DNA from: Haemaphysalis longicornis | Taxonomy: Eukaryota > Arthropoda > Arachnida > Ixodida > Ixodidae | Assembly: GCA_013339765.2 (NCBI GenBank) | Contig: CM023453.1 | Coordinates: 89,616,118-89,680,117 of the forward strand | Reading direction: 5' to 3' | Length of the DNA: 64,000 nucleotides | Shown: in pieces, positions 22,640-34,415 of the stretch | Layout of the letters: each line of letters opens with the position of its first letter | Position numbering within the stretch: position 1 is the first letter of the stretch | The notes under the pieces: model-generated | What the model was told of the DNA's origin: nothing | The model's input: only the letters and a program-made list of their open reading frames with translations | Database searches by the model: none | Position numbers and translations under genes: made by a program

Positions 22640-24082
22640 GACCTACGATTATAACAACCGAAGCACAAACCCATGGCGGCGATTTTTCGGGGATAAGTAA
22701 ATTCATGTACGAATGATCTAAATATATACCCATACGTGGTTTATGAGATACAGGTATACTATTGCACTCATTCATGATCTATGCGTGTATTGTGTTATCT
22801 AGAACCGTTACGTTTTCGCGATGTTCAAGTAACCCTTCCGACACAAAGTAACCCCGGTTTTCCGAAAGCGAAGTGTGTCCAGAGATCTTATCGGACCTTC
22901 TTGGTCGACCAACCGGTCTAAGGGCAAATGAATTAGCTTTTTAACAGCACGCCATCGGTCCCACTACTATAAGAAAGCTTTCTCTTTACGAATGCTCGCT
23001 TTCGGCTTTGAAGAATGTTTGCGGGTGTTTGGGTACTGTGGCTTACAAATTAACGTCTGGGCTCACATATTTATATGGACGCCTCTAGTTCTGCCCATAC
23101 GAAACTTCTGTCTGAAATTCCAAGGCACGCGCATAAGGCCTGCTTCCTTGGCATGCCTTGCACGTAGGGTTGGTCGACCACCGTCGGCCATGCCGTCCAA
23201 GTCACCATTAAGCTCTTCAGCGGCCTCATGACACCGGAATCGTGCATCGCACGCTGCGAAGAAGCGGCGTAGCCCTAATAACGTCGCGAAGCGCACAAGT
23301 CTCGAGTGCCCCGGCGTCGGTTTTGGTTACCACAGTCCCCGGATATTCCTTAGTCGTGGCGCGCTAGATCTTTCTCCTCTGTGACGTAGAAACTGCCCAG
23401 AATTCAACCCCTTACTATCTGGAGAAGAACAGGCAAAGACGGGAAACATTTCTTACCCGTTACTAATTTTTTGTTCTATTCAACATGCACCAAACATTCA
23501 TTGTCGACGACAGCGTGGTACGTACATACTGAACAACGTGTTGTTTCAGAACAACCGTATTACCTGTGAAATACTCAAAATTGAACAGAGATTGTAAGGA
23601 ACACTACAGCGGTATCGGGGAATGTTATCATTCCGGAGACGGAGACCCAGCATGTGTGATTCACTACTTAACGAATTTGTGTATTATACGGCGATGTTCA
23701 CTGGAGAGCAACCTTGAGTGTGACCACGTTGGATACGAACGTCTGTCAGTACGCATCACCCTCCTCCCCTCGGCACAATCACACTGTTTGGCACAGCTGA
23801 CAAGACGCGTACGTCCCGGCTACTGGCGTAGCCCTCCGCTCTCAATACCTTTCCGCCTATGAAGACCAAGTTTCGAGGTCACACCCCCAAGGTTATAATA
23901 GCAAGCCATTTTAAATGAATAAGTCCTTCACAGCTTGAAAGTGCCGCGGCGTACGCAGCACGGGCCTCTTGAAAGCCACAAAAACGGGGTTGATTCGCCA
24001 ACGTAATCACACTCCAGGCCTGGCACAATGGGCACACCACGCACGCAGCCCGCTTGACGCCGGCCGCAGCAGTTGCTTCTCC
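22640..24082. other. Intergenic downstream of globin B
   Basis: Expected to hold the globin B 3' UTR next to 24083. No AATAAA signal on the minus strand was spotted close by. A minus frame at 23063-23296 is open but unrecognised. Confidence 0.4.
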
Positions 24083-24298
24083 CTAGTGCCTCCTATAGGT
24101 CGGGCTCGGTGTACCCGAAGCCGAAGCCATGGGGCGCTTTTTGTGGTGGCGTCGTTCCCTATGCGGGTTGTCCGATCTACCCGCATGAGAGCTAGGAGAG
24201 GACGTCCCGGTGTCGTCCTTCTCATGAGCGGACTTCCCGTGCGGTTCGTTGGTCGGCGGGCCCTCCTCGAACACTTTGATCGTAATCGACACCATCAA
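24083..24298 (-). CDS. Globin B exon 3: end of helix H and basic C-terminal tail
   Basis: The acceptor CTCTCGCAG precedes 24298 and the phase is 0, continuing exon 2 directly. The first residues, LMVSITIKVFEE, align with AFVAIVKNVYDE of globin A exon 2, completing helix H. From about residue 13 of this exon the protein becomes a 59-residue hydrophilic tail rich in Ser, Thr, Pro, His, Lys and Arg, containing RERRHHKKRP and ending TPSPTYRRH before the stop at 24083-24085. Typical globins stop soon after helix H, so this tail is an extension that probably lies outside the fold. A similar tail is encoded, out of frame, after globin A. Exon boundaries are predicted from sequence only. Confidence 0.78.
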   Translation of the reverse strand: MMVSITIKVFEEGPPTNEPHGKSAHEKDDTGTSSPSSHAGRSDNPHRERRHHKKRPMASASGTPSPTYRRH

Positions 24299-25747
24299 CT
24301 GCGAGAGGCATTTGAGAAAAACTCTTACTTGAAGCACTAGGGTGTTTAAATTTCACGGGCTTTGAACCGGGAACTTTTCACAATGGTGAACGGAGGGGGG
24401 TTGGGAAATATTTGTAACCGCTACAGCACTTGCGCAAGCGCAGCCGCTATCGACAACAGGTGTGAGAGTGCCGTGCTTATTAAGTAATCGCTACAGCTGC
24501 TTTAGTTTACGGTTACTTATATCCACCATCACTCGCCCAAGGTAGATATAGTCGTTTGTTCGCAAAATGTTTATCCCGCGTTATCTTCCCATGCAGCGCA
24601 ATCAGTGCGGATGTTCTGAATCAATAAAACCCTTAAGCCTGGTAGGGACTGCTGCCGCGGATATATAACGGGAGCGATCACGGGACCAGCGTCATCACTT
24701 GTGGCTAAGCGCTGTTATGTACTGACGTAGAGAAAATGCGAGGGGAGCGCTGTTACCATAGTAACGGGGAGTAACTGATCTTTGAAGTCACCGTCGTTGA
24801 GTGTTTTGCGAAGGGAGTTTCTTTGGTTCACGAGGAGCTGCGATGCAATATGTTGCATCCCAGCGTATAGCGGTACCTATTTGCGGGTTCTGTAACTACT
24901 TAACGTAGCGTCTTAGTAGTCGCAACAGCGTAATGTTTGTCACATATTAACGCAAGTAAATAGCATAGTGAAGCATATCGTCACTTACTTTCGTATCAAC
25001 AATATTACCGTATTATCAACGCACGTGTGAACACCTCCACCATCATCCTTATAACCTGTATCGGCCCTACATTAAGTCGTCTTTACTCGGCTGACGTCAT
25101 CAGTCACGTTAATGATGTCTCTACCGTTGCAGAAGGAGACGTGTCTGGTTTCTTATAGTGAACACTTTCTCTTCCATTGCCGTATGTTCGCGTGCGCGTG
25201 TGGTTCGCACACTTCGCGAAGTTTCCTTGACTTTTGCGCGGACCAACTGAAACCTTCACTTTAGTTGGCGTATTTCAGTTATGGTCATGAGTGTCTACAA
25301 CTGCAGCTAGGCAGATGTAAGCTGCGTTGTACGGAAACACAAAATTACAACTCTGGAAACAAATTTTTATGCAACGGCTTTGCCATTCGTGGCATCGTTG
25401 ATGGCAGAACGGCCATCATGGTACGTTATTGGTACGATGTCGGAAGTGTTAAAATTACTGAGTCAGTTGCAGTGTGTTCGCGCAACTAAAAATGGGAAGA
25501 AATGTCCTACGATGTAATTTTTGGATCAACCAACTAAGCTCCGTACGACTACAATGAATACAAGGGGCGCGAATTGTATATGTAGAATACGCCCAGTGAA
25601 CCCAGTGTTTGAGTAACCCTAACGTACGAATTAATAAATAAGGGGCCTTAATTTCATCTAATTTCATCGTGCGTTTTGGCCATCAGTTGTAGGTTGACAT
25701 CCAAACCATAAGGTGTGAACAAAGTTCAACTTTATGCGGAGACTTAC

Positions 25748-25840
25748 CGCGAACAACTTTTCCCAGGCCGCGATGACGGGCGGTGTCATAACCTTCCCCT
25801 CCTCTTCCTTCAAGACCTCGACGACGGCGTGGCCGAGGGA
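25748..25840 (-). CDS. Globin B exon 2: helix G to mid helix H
   Basis: A 93-bp, 31-codon exon with strong flanks: acceptor GTCCGCGCAG and donor GCG followed by GTAAGT, phase 0 on both sides. It encodes SLGHAVVEVLKEEEG, then MTPPVIAAWEKLFA. This matches the helix G and early helix H of globin A (GMGACLLGALRAKKE, MTPDAVEAWGKFLT) residue for residue in spacing. The left boundary falls at the conserved G7.0 globin intron position, the right one in helix H. Intron 1 is 2739 bp (25841-28579) and intron 2 is 1449 bp (24299-25747). Confidence 0.85.
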
Positions 25841-26984
25841 CTGCGCGGACAAGGTCAGCGTTACAAGATTGACTGGGACATGCGCCACAATCGTAGCCCA
25901 CGAAAGAAACGCCTCAGCCAGGCTCCTCGTAGAATCGCTTGTGATACAAACGACAGGAGTTATGAACAACCGCGCAGAGGTATACTTGCTCCGGTATCTA
26001 CGCACGATCACTGCGACACATCTTGACAGCATCAAGACGACGACGTCTTGCCTCGCCTTACTGTGATCAAGAACCCCGTATGGGACATCAAACATAAGAA
26101 TTGTTCATTTCACTTGGTCAGCGAACGCAACTTTGTAACGTTCAGCGTTATTTGACCTCGAATAATGTTCCTAAGGCGATGCACCTCGTGTAAAAGCTTT
26201 GGATATTGAATTGAAGTCGTCAAATTATAAGACCTCTTTCCTCATTTGGATCATTCATACAGGTTCAAAGTTTATGTTTCAGACCCAAAAACATTGTATC
26301 GCCAACAAGTTGAGAAGCTTTGGTATATATAGAAGTAGGCTAGGCAGTCTCGTATATATGACAGCACCGCAGTGGAGGACCTGGGTTTGAAAAGTGGCGG
26401 TATAACATTACCAGAGTGCTTCAACTCTCTTCTGGTCATGAGTTCCCCCAACTTTCGTTTGGGGCAAAGGCTGCCGCGGGGGGCGCTACCGCACATCGGA
26501 GGGCATCGGGTGGCCGCTTCTGCGCCGCGCGTGCAGCCGCGCGGTCAGAACGTGCTCCCACCTTCAGCGGCACTTTTATCTAGAGAAACGCGTTGTTGAT
26601 AATACAATTGTTGCTACGAAACGAAGCCGACAGGAATGTCTTATAATTTCAACCCTTACAGGAATCCGCATCAGGCAGAACGCTCGCTCAAAACTGTCGA
26701 CTGGTGTCTGGGTTTGATTGTGAGAAATTTTTATGTCCCCGGGGGTGGCGGACTTTAGGGATAGTTGGGTTCCGAGATGGTCTAAATTGTTTCCTGACCT
26801 TTGACAGCGCTCCTCGTGGCCCTTCCCAGCTGCAGCTCTCAACCTTAAAAATCGATTTCGCAGCATGTCATTCTAGTTCACTCTAGCGTGGCCATCGAAC
26901 CTATGGAAACGGCGCTGTTCGCTGTTAAAGAAAAATTGGCACCACCATCGCGAAGCTATCTGCCTATATCTAACAACTGTTAGG

Positions 26985-27420
26985 CCGACATTAGAGTACG
27001 CTAGCATTACCTGGGATCCGTATCATAAAGTAATTATTGATAAGCTTGAGAAAGTGCAAAGAAAGGTGGCTTGGTTTATATTAACACATTACTCACGCGC
27101 TGAGTATGCTTCGTATATGCTTGAAATTATCTACTCGCTGACCCGAGCACATCTCCGTACTCATGCGCGTCTTAAGCGTCTCTTTTCACTTACCCAGAAT
27201 GCCTTCAACATTGAAACTATTGAAAACAACACGACATCTATTTCGAAGACAAGGCAGAGATATCCGAGGTACAAATAGCCGCGCTTACAGAGTACCATCA
27301 ACACTTATGCATATTCGTTTTTCCGCGCACAATATATCACCGGAACGCATTACCAGAACCGGCCGTCAAATCTGGAACTGATTCGGAATTTGAGCACCGC
27401 ATTCATCCAGTCCCAAGTAC
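26985..27420 (+). mobile_element. LINE 3'-end fragment (Jockey/CR1-like) in globin B intron 1
   Basis: Coding remains read PTLEYASITWDPYHKVII, KLEKVQRKVAWFILTHYSR and later a degenerate FFRAQYITGTHYQNRP, the wording of Jockey/CR1 LINE C-termini (normally FFPRTISEWNALP). Frames are broken. It lies antisense to globin B within its first intron. Confidence 0.75.
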
Positions 27421-28579
27421 AAATCAACCCTAACCATCTTGTTAATAGTTTGAATGCATGTTTGTGTACATGCGGGTGCAGTTTGTCATTATATTTGCAT
27501 CTCTAGTCTCTATTTTGTTGCATTGTTTGCTGATTATTTGTGTGCGTAAATCTGTGAATAAATTTATGCGTGCACGAATATGTAAGTGCTTTTACGTTTG
27601 TATGTTAATGCAAGGATTTTGTACCCTTCCCTGTAGCGACCTGACCGGCAAACAGTTTGAGTAAATAAGAAGAAAACTCAATAACAGTGTACAATTTGTT
27701 CAGATTTTTACATAGTTATCTTACATGTTATATTAACATAGTTGACATAGTTACAGGAATAGGGTGACGCATTCTTTTATACCAAGGTTATTTCTGGCAG
27801 GTCGTCGGGGTGATAAAAGAAGAGAAGTATTAACAACACGAAACGGCGGTGGTTTGAAGAGCTCCTTTTACACTCTGGCAATATGCCTGACTGCAAAGCA
27901 ATCAACACCCCCTCCCCTCTCCACCACCCCACCCCCCAAATAAATGAAAACACGAAGAGAGGACAATGCAAAAAAAAGAAATCTCCACAGCAGCTCCCAC
28001 TAAGTCGGCTTCCCCTTCATTTGCTGGCTGGGCATTACGAGCGAACCGCTGTCATCGAAGCCTCATTCCTTTTGCGAGTATAAAAAAAGAGTGGATCTTT
28101 TCTGCTGTTGTGTCCACAAAAATCAACGTGCATCCGGCAATTGCAGCACTGTAGTTGAGTTGTCGAATAGCATGTTATCTATAATGTCTGCGCGCGCACA
28201 CATCGACACGCTATTTCTCTCCATTCATATCCAAGCTGGTGTGAAAATGTTTTTGTTTACGTACGCGGACGTGCAGGAAATAAAAGCTCAATTTCCTAAC
28301 TTTTTCGGGGAATGGTGCGCTTCTATCTCACGAGCAGCTCGGTGTCCGAAGATGAACGAAATAGCGATGTTCTGTCGCTGTTTCCTCTGTAGCCGGATCG
28401 GCAGGCAGTAACGCAGTAACACCATGACCGTTCACACAAAATGTTTCGGCACTCACAAAATTACAAGACGGTTTAATGTTTTTTTGGTTTGACCTCGAAT
28501 TGAAGCGGGCGAGTGATCCAACAGCATGCTAAGCGACGCATTTGTATCCATTCTGGCCGCGATTTCCTTCGCTCCTTAC

Positions 28580-28942
28580 CTGGAAATGGAACGGAGACAC
28601 TCCCCGCCTCTCGAGGTGTGCGATGGCATTCTTGCGGATGAGGGCTTCGACGAGCTCCGGGTCGCCCAAGCTGTCCACCATGGAGCTAAGCTGGTAGCCG
28701 ACCGCACAGCCATGCGCGCGGAATTTGGGGTCGTCGGCGAGCTCCTTCGTTGATTTGCCGCGGAACAGCGGGAACAAGTTCAGGTACTCGGGGTATCGAT
28801 CGAACATTGCCCCGAACACGACCACGCCGTACTCGTGGTTGGATTTGGTGAACTGCTTCCAGGTCTCCTGGATGGCTCGGCGCTCGCGTTCTGTCATGCC
28901 CGTCCGAGGGTCCGGGACCTCTTTGCACAGGCCGGCCCCCAT
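28580..28942 (-). CDS. Globin B exon 1: N-terminus to helix G start, globin X-like
   Basis: Exactly 121 codons from ATG (context GCCATGG) to CAG followed by donor GTAAGG. The protein starts MGAGLCKEVPD: Gly2 with Cys6 nearby suits N-myristoylation plus palmitoylation, as known for globin X. Helix A has QETWKQF. LNLFPLFRG gives CD1 Phe56, FRAHGCAV gives distal His77 (E7) with Val81 at E11, and AIAHLERRGVSPFHFQ gives proximal His109 (F8). The exon ends after residue G6, so the intron is at the canonical G7.0. With exons 2 and 3 it makes a 223-residue protein with no lesion. Predicted role: haem protein binding O2 or NO, or acting in redox reactions, at a membrane surface. An out-of-frame ORF overlaps the exon on the same strand (28686-29069) and is taken as a shadow. 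Confidence 0.88.
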
Positions 28943-28949
28943 GGCGTGC

Positions 28950-29015
28950 CTCTTCAGGGTCTTCTTCTTCTTGTTTTCTTCTTCTTGTTGTTTTCTTCTT
29001 CTTCATCTTCTCTTT
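28950..29015 (-). repeat. Polypurine (GAA)n tract just upstream of globin B start
   Basis: On the minus strand GAAGAAGAAGAAAACAACAA-type sequence ends a few bases before the globin B ATG, so it would form part of the 5' UTR or promoter. Simple repeats this close to the start could vary in length between individuals. Confidence 0.7.
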
Positions 29016-29238
29016 CTCTGCCAACGTTCTTGGCCGCTGAGACTGCGTTCGCGTTTTCCCCGCCGACAAGAAAGTGATGATGAAATCGACTATGATGGCT
29101 ATGATGAAAGTTCTGACGCGACAAATGTACTTGATTTATACCAAACCAGATAACTTTATGGTAGTCACAAAGGACAGGAAAGTGGAAAGCAGTGTTCTAG
29201 GAAAGTTAGCTATAAGGTTTCGGCTCACTAAATTGCGC

Positions 29239-29249
29239 TGTGTGTGGTG

Positions 29250-29280
<31 letters not shown>

Positions 29281-29323
29281 TGTGTGTGTGTTGTGGTGTG
29301 GTGTGTGTGTGTGTGTGTGTGTG

Positions 29324-29404
<81 letters not shown>
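29239..29404. repeat. Compound (GT)n(GA)n microsatellite
   Basis: GT units from 29239 to about 29322, then GA units from 29327 to 29404, both nearly pure. Confidence 0.95.
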
Positions 29405-29407
<3 letters not shown>

Positions 29408-29561
29408 CTTTAAGGAAAAGAAATACAGAGGAGTGGTCGTGAGGAAGTGGTTTGGCCAGCTAACTGTGGCGTTCGGCGAAGAAGAGAGAGGAGTGAACGT
29501 GGAGGAAAGGCACCTCCAGAGGCGTCTAACCAGAACACGACACAGTGAATGTGAAGGTCAT

Positions 29562-29791
29562 CCGCCGCGGTGGCTCAGTGGCTGAGGCGCTGTGCTGTTC
29601 AGCACGAGGACGCGAGTTGTATTCCCGACCGTGGCTTCCGCTTTTCTGATGGAGGCGAAAAGGAAAAAAACACGTGTTTACGAGATTTCAGCGCACGTTA
29701 AGGATCCCCAGGTGGTCAAAATTAAACAGGAGACCTCCACTACGGCGCGCCACATCGCCTGCGCTGCGTCGGTGCCTTAAACGCTTAAATC
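29562..29791 (+). repeat. Ruka-like SINE, copy 2
   Basis: Same head (CCGCCGCGGTGGCTCAGTGG) and body (CTTTTCTGATGGAGGCGAAA) as the other copies, with more substitutions. Flanks AATGTGAAGGTCA (29548-29560) and AATGCGAAGGCCA (29793-29805) are a 13-bp target duplication with two mismatches, marking an older insertion. Confidence 0.88.
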
Positions 29792-30369
29792 AAATGCGAA
29801 GGCCAGTAACCCCGTATACGTCTCAATCCGACATTCTGCTCAGCGCAGTCCGTTTGCAAAAGTTAACGAAATTAAGAGCCATAAATGTATCAGCCAGGAG
29901 GATGTAAAGGTAGCGCGTAAAAAAACATGAATGGCAAACACTATTTCTAAAAAAATACGCACGGCTAAAACAATACGCACAGTATTTCTAAAACAATACG
30001 CACGACACGGCCTCAAGCTAGCTTATCAACCATACTCCAGCGGATGGCGGATGATAGTGGTGTGGCGATGCATCAAATAGTGCCACGGGGAAGTATCAGT
30101 AGCGGTAGGGGTGGCAGGAAGAAAGAGGTGGAGGGGAAATTTGCGCGAGTCTGAGCAGGAAGGCGTAAGAGAATCGACGAGAGGGGTGGGCAATGCATTG
30201 TGGGTGACAGCTTCGCTACGACGAAAGTTCGTATATGGGGGTGGTGCGAAACGCGCTGCTACAGCAAGGTACAGCGGAGGCGCCGCAAGGTGGTGCCCGA
30301 AGGTGTCGTGATTCGATAAGCCCGCACAGAACACACACGTTACCCTACATGGTTGAAAATCTGAACTTT

Positions 30370-30610
30370 GATTTGATGGATTGTAGGGTTTAACGCGCCG
30401 ACGCAACGCAGGCGATGAGGTGCGCCGTAGTGGAGGGCTCCGGATTATTTTTCACCACCTGGGGATCTTTAACGTGCGCCGAAATCTCGTACACACGGGC
30501 GTTTTTGCTTTTCGCCTCCATCAGAAAAGCGGCCGCCGCGGCCGGGAAACGAAACCGTGACCTCGTGCTCAGCAGCGCATCGCCTTAGCCACTGAGCCAC
30601 CGCGGCGGGT
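30370..30610 (-). repeat. Ruka-like SINE, copy 3
   Basis: Full-length copy on the minus strand, flanked by a perfect 11-bp target duplication ATCTGAACTTT at 30359-30369 and 30611-30621. Confidence 0.93.
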
Positions 30611-30784
30611 ATCTGAACTTTCGAATTAGAGAAGCTTTATATGCCACTAGTACTAAACTCACTGCCCGAGAAATATTTCAGAGCACCGCCGACGCATTTA
30701 TCAACTGGTTCGCGCTGCCGAAGGAGGCGCACAATTTGGTGGAGGGATCTGAAATTGCCCATGTATGCAGAGGTCGGCGAACTC

Positions 30785-31386
30785 CCTCATGAGTCCACTC
30801 ACTCAGACTCATTTGGACTCAAACTCACGCGTGAGTTTGAGTTTGAGTGAGCGCGAGGCTAGTGTGGCATGGTGAGTTTGAGCTTGAGTGAGTTTGAGCC
30901 GAGTGAGCCCGACTGAGTTTGAGTCCGATTGAGTTTGAGTACGCCTGAAACTTACTGAATTTTGAGTCCATTTTGAGTTTGAGTGCATTGAATTTGAGTT
31001 TGAGTACATTTTGAGTTTGAGTCCATTTTGAGTTTGAGTACATTTTGATTTGAGTCCATTTTGAGTTCTGAGTACATTTTGAGTTTGAGTCCATTTTGAG
31101 TTCTGAGTACATTTTGAGTTTGAGTCCATTTTGAGTTCTGAGTACATTTTGAGTTTGAGTCCATTTTGAGTCTGAGTACATTTGAGTTTGAGTCATTTTG
31201 AGTTGAGTACATTGAGTTTGAGTACTTTTGAGTTTGAGTACATTTTGAGTTTTTAGTCCGAGTGAGTTCTGAGTTTTGCGCTCAATGTGAGTTTGAGTTT
31301 CAGTGAGCGCAGATGTGCTGCTCAGCATTGAGTCTGAGTTTGAGTGAGTGGTGATTCGAAAAAAAAAATTGTGAGTGAGTTTGAGT
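30785..31386. repeat. TTTGAGT-based minisatellite
   Basis: About 600 bp built from GAGTTTGAGT and the higher-order unit TCCATTTTGAGTTTGAGTAC, with units of roughly 18-36 bp. It is open in several frames on the minus strand (Lys/Asn/Ser/Gln-rich), but this is a by-product of the repeat. Not the arthropod telomere repeat TTAGG. Confidence 0.9.
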
Positions 31387-32177
31387 GAGCCGCGCCAACT
31401 TTGCCAAGGTATGCATGTATGCATCTCTTTATTGTACTCTTTAACACATTGAGCAGCCAAATTAAATTACCTCACTAGTGCACTCAAAGCTTGCATCACA
31501 GGGAACCGTAAACGTCAGCCAAATTTTACAGAGGCTCCCAATACGGAAAGAAAACGAAACCTTGATCTCTCGTTATAATTAGAGCCATTTGCAACACTCC
31601 GCCCTCGTTCGCAGCTGTAAAAAATATTCAGTAATAATGAATGCTCCCTAACCCAACTTTTGAACGGTTCGGGCAAATTAGCCGGCATATCTTTTATTTT
31701 TGAACCCATAGATGCACTGCGCGATTACTGTTAGTCACTCTTACTGTAAGAGGGTTTTAGGCTAGTTGTAATCGATGACTTTTACAGCGTAAGTGCCAAT
31801 TACAGTTCCCCGGCCATTACTCAATGTTTATCTGCGTTCGTATACAAACAAGAGTTTTCCCTCACTTTTAGAAACGAAAGTCCTCTTTTTATGGTAAATG
31901 TATTTTAAAATAAAATACAAAGCATTCTTGGTCATCTTTAACACGTACTCACAAAACTAAACATGTATACGATATTTGAATATTCACAGAACGAAGTTAC
32001 GGCAGCCGCTAAGATTCTTTTTAGAATGTGATAACCTGTGGGCGTCACCATTCGATAATTGTGAAAGCAAATGTCAGGGGCACTATGCCGATGTCACAGC
32101 CAAATAGGAAGCATTGAAGTAACCTTGAGAATCAGACGGTAGCTGTCACTGTCGTTGCGCAAAAATTGGAGACTATT
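31387..32177. other. Intergenic, no gene recognised
   Basis: AT-rich single-copy-looking sequence between two tandem repeats. Confidence 0.45.
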
Positions 32178-32209
32178 CCATCCATCCATCCATCCATCCA
32201 TCCATCCAT

Positions 32210-32244
<35 letters not shown>

Positions 32245-32333
32245 GTCCAGTCCGTCAGGTCCGCGTCCATCATCCAATCCATCCATCCATCCATCCATCC
32301 ATCCATCCATCCATCCATCCATCCCATCCTATC

Positions 32334-32429
<96 letters not shown>

Positions 32430-32430
32430 G
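32178..32430. repeat. (ATCC)n and (TATC)n microsatellite cluster
   Basis: Two ATCC blocks (32178-32241 and about 32272-32325) are separated by a short unique stretch and followed by a TATC block to about 32430. Confidence 0.95.
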
Positions 32431-32975
32431 TTGTAAGGCCTACACTCAGCCTTAACCTTGTCACCTTAATCAGAATGCGGAGCCTTGAGCTGTACTGGCT
32501 GTAGGTGGCCCTCTAGTGAAATGTGTGCCCAAAACTGCCCTCCATAACTGCGGCACATTTTATAGATCTCTCTCCCAATCAGGGTCTAATCCAACGCAAC
32601 CCCGGTAGACCAGTGCAGGCTCACCTTAAATCAATGAAAGCGCTGAAATATTAATAATGAAAACGAACCAGAGTCCCAAGAGCATTATTTGCTTGATCGG
32701 GGCCGTTTCTCTGACGTGAGAAAACATCATCTGAATGCCCCATGTCAACAGCGCGGTCTCGGTGGGTTGGTACCAAAAATCAATGGCGCGTACCCACTCT
32801 AGGGGATTGGCAAAGTCATATTTGGTAACATGGTTAAGAATTCAACGTAAGGGTAAAATAGAGCTGTGGAGAATGTGAGGGACGTGATGTTAACAATTTT
32901 GAGAACCCACAAAAAAATTGTAACTTACTGAAGCAAAAACCGATACTACACGTACCAGAAAAAGAAAGTACGAGG
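32431..32975. other. Intergenic, no gene recognised
   Basis: No ORF or repeat structure seen before the (GGA)n end of the LINE at 32976. Confidence 0.45.
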
Positions 32976-33612
32976 AGGAGGAGGAGGAATAAACTTTTAT
33001 TAAACAGCAAGGTGCTGGTGTCAGGGGCACCCGCCCGGTGAGAGGAGTCCTCAGTCCAGGACCCCTTGGAGTCTACCGGCCTTCTTCGCTCTCTCGACCA
33101 ACGTTTGCTGGTCGGAGAGGTCAGAACTGGTCAGCATCTCCACCCACTGCTGAAAGGAGGGATTGGGGTTTGGTTTGAGCTGTGGCGTGTGGGAGCACTC
33201 CCAAACGATGTGGTATAGGGTGCCTGTCTGCGGGCAGTATTTGCAGCTGGCAGTGTATTGTGTCGGGTGCATGGCGTGAAGTAGGCTGTTGTGAGGATAA
33301 GTGTTTGTTTGGAGTCTCCGTAGCGTGGTGGCGTCTTCTTTGGTTAGTCGGTGGTCCGGCGCTGGATATTTGCGACGAGCCTGTCTGTAGTGTGATAATA
33401 TTTCTGCGTATGTGTGAAGAGGCATAGACTTGGGATATGAATCTCTCTGTTCGTGTGGTTCCCTCTCGGAGACGGCCCCGGTGTGAATGTTCTCGGGCTG
33501 CGGCGTGAGCCGCTTCGTTTCCTTCGAGGGCGGTGTGTCCGGGCGACCATACGATTTCTATGCTTGGCAATTGGGGGTGTCGTTGCAGTATGTGCAGAGC
33601 GGGTTTTGAAAT
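32976..33612 (-). mobile_element. 5'-truncated LINE, RNase H and 3' Cys/His domain
   Basis: Minus strand. SIEIVWSPGHTALEGNEAAH, followed by AAREH, is the third RNase H motif. A second frame (33051-33425) carries KYPAPDHRLTKEDATTLRRL and the Cys/His motif CKYCPQTGTLYHIVWEC, ending GRLQGVLD before the stop. A frameshift separates the two. The 3' end has AATAAA and finishes in TCC repeats at about 32980. Typical of I-type LINEs with C-terminal RNase H. Confidence 0.85.
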
Positions 33613-33975
33613 TCTTCCAGATGTGTTTTAACATGGTACACGACCCGATTGTGAAAGAAAAGCGTGAAAGGCACGACAAACATCCCCGTGGCAGAAGCCT
33701 AAGCCCGATGCCCCAAATGACAGTAAATTCGAAACAGACAAGGAAAGACCCAGGCGCCAGAGGGGAACCTCCAGGAATTAATTTCGGAGAGAAGAGAACC
33801 GCCGGCAAGACAGCAGGAAATGTTCAATTGTCTGCTCCTCTTGACAGCACTCGCATATGGCCGAAGGCCCTACGCGTGCGCGGTGAAGGTTGAAATTCAA
33901 ATTGGGCACTCGGCAGCGAATGCTGGTCAACATGACCTCGCACAAGCGCGACTGCACAACTTGAGGTAAAAACTA
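33613..33975 (-). mobile_element. Second LINE 3' end with zinc-knuckle-like motif
   Basis: Minus frame reads VMLTSIRCRVPNLNFNLHRA, then CECCQEEQTIEHFLLSC (CX2CX8HX4C), a LINE C-terminal motif, and later SLSVSNLLSFGASG. One in-frame TAA interrupts it. It abuts the RNase H LINE at 33612, so one was inserted beside or into the other. Confidence 0.7.
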
Positions 33976-34415
33976 ATGCACTTATTCCACTTTTCACTAG
34001 CTCCGGACTTTATGAATTCATCTCCGTCAGTGGAAGACTAATTAAGACATATGTATTATTCTATATCGTCCTTCACCCCTACCGAGTGGATATTACCTTT
34101 CTATACCACATATTTTCACATTTCTTTAAAAATTAATTTTCGAGTGCAGAGCCCATTCACAGGCCTGTCCAATCCACCTCCGCGGGAACACGCCGTATTC
34201 TATTGGAAAAGGAGAAGACAAAGAACAACAATATGAACGAGATGGCCATCATTATCGTCAAAAGACGAAGAAGAGACGTGCAGTGTGTGACACGCAGGCT
34301 AGTAGCACCACAAATTCCGAGGCGAAGGCTGTCACTTAGCCGAGACTTCGACGTGGGGTACGGAGGAATTCGTAGATAGGAAAAAAGCGCCGTAGTCCTC
34401 GAGCGAAGTGACGCG

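Noticed and set aside
23063..23296. Alternative last exon for globin B
   Set aside because: Has an acceptor-like CTTCTTCGCAG but no helix-H similarity. The exon at 24083-24298 matches globin A exon 2 much better.
25664..26095. 143-codon minus ORF as a separate gene
   Set aside because: Only its middle part (25748-25840) is coding: it is globin B exon 2 with clear splice sites. The rest is intron read-through.
30825..31460. 211-codon Asn/Ser/Lys-rich minus ORF
   Set aside because: Produced by the TTTGAGT minisatellite, which is open in more than one frame.
32155..32504. His/Pro and Leu/Ser/Ile/Tyr repeat proteins
   Set aside because: Translations of the ATCC and TATC microsatellites.
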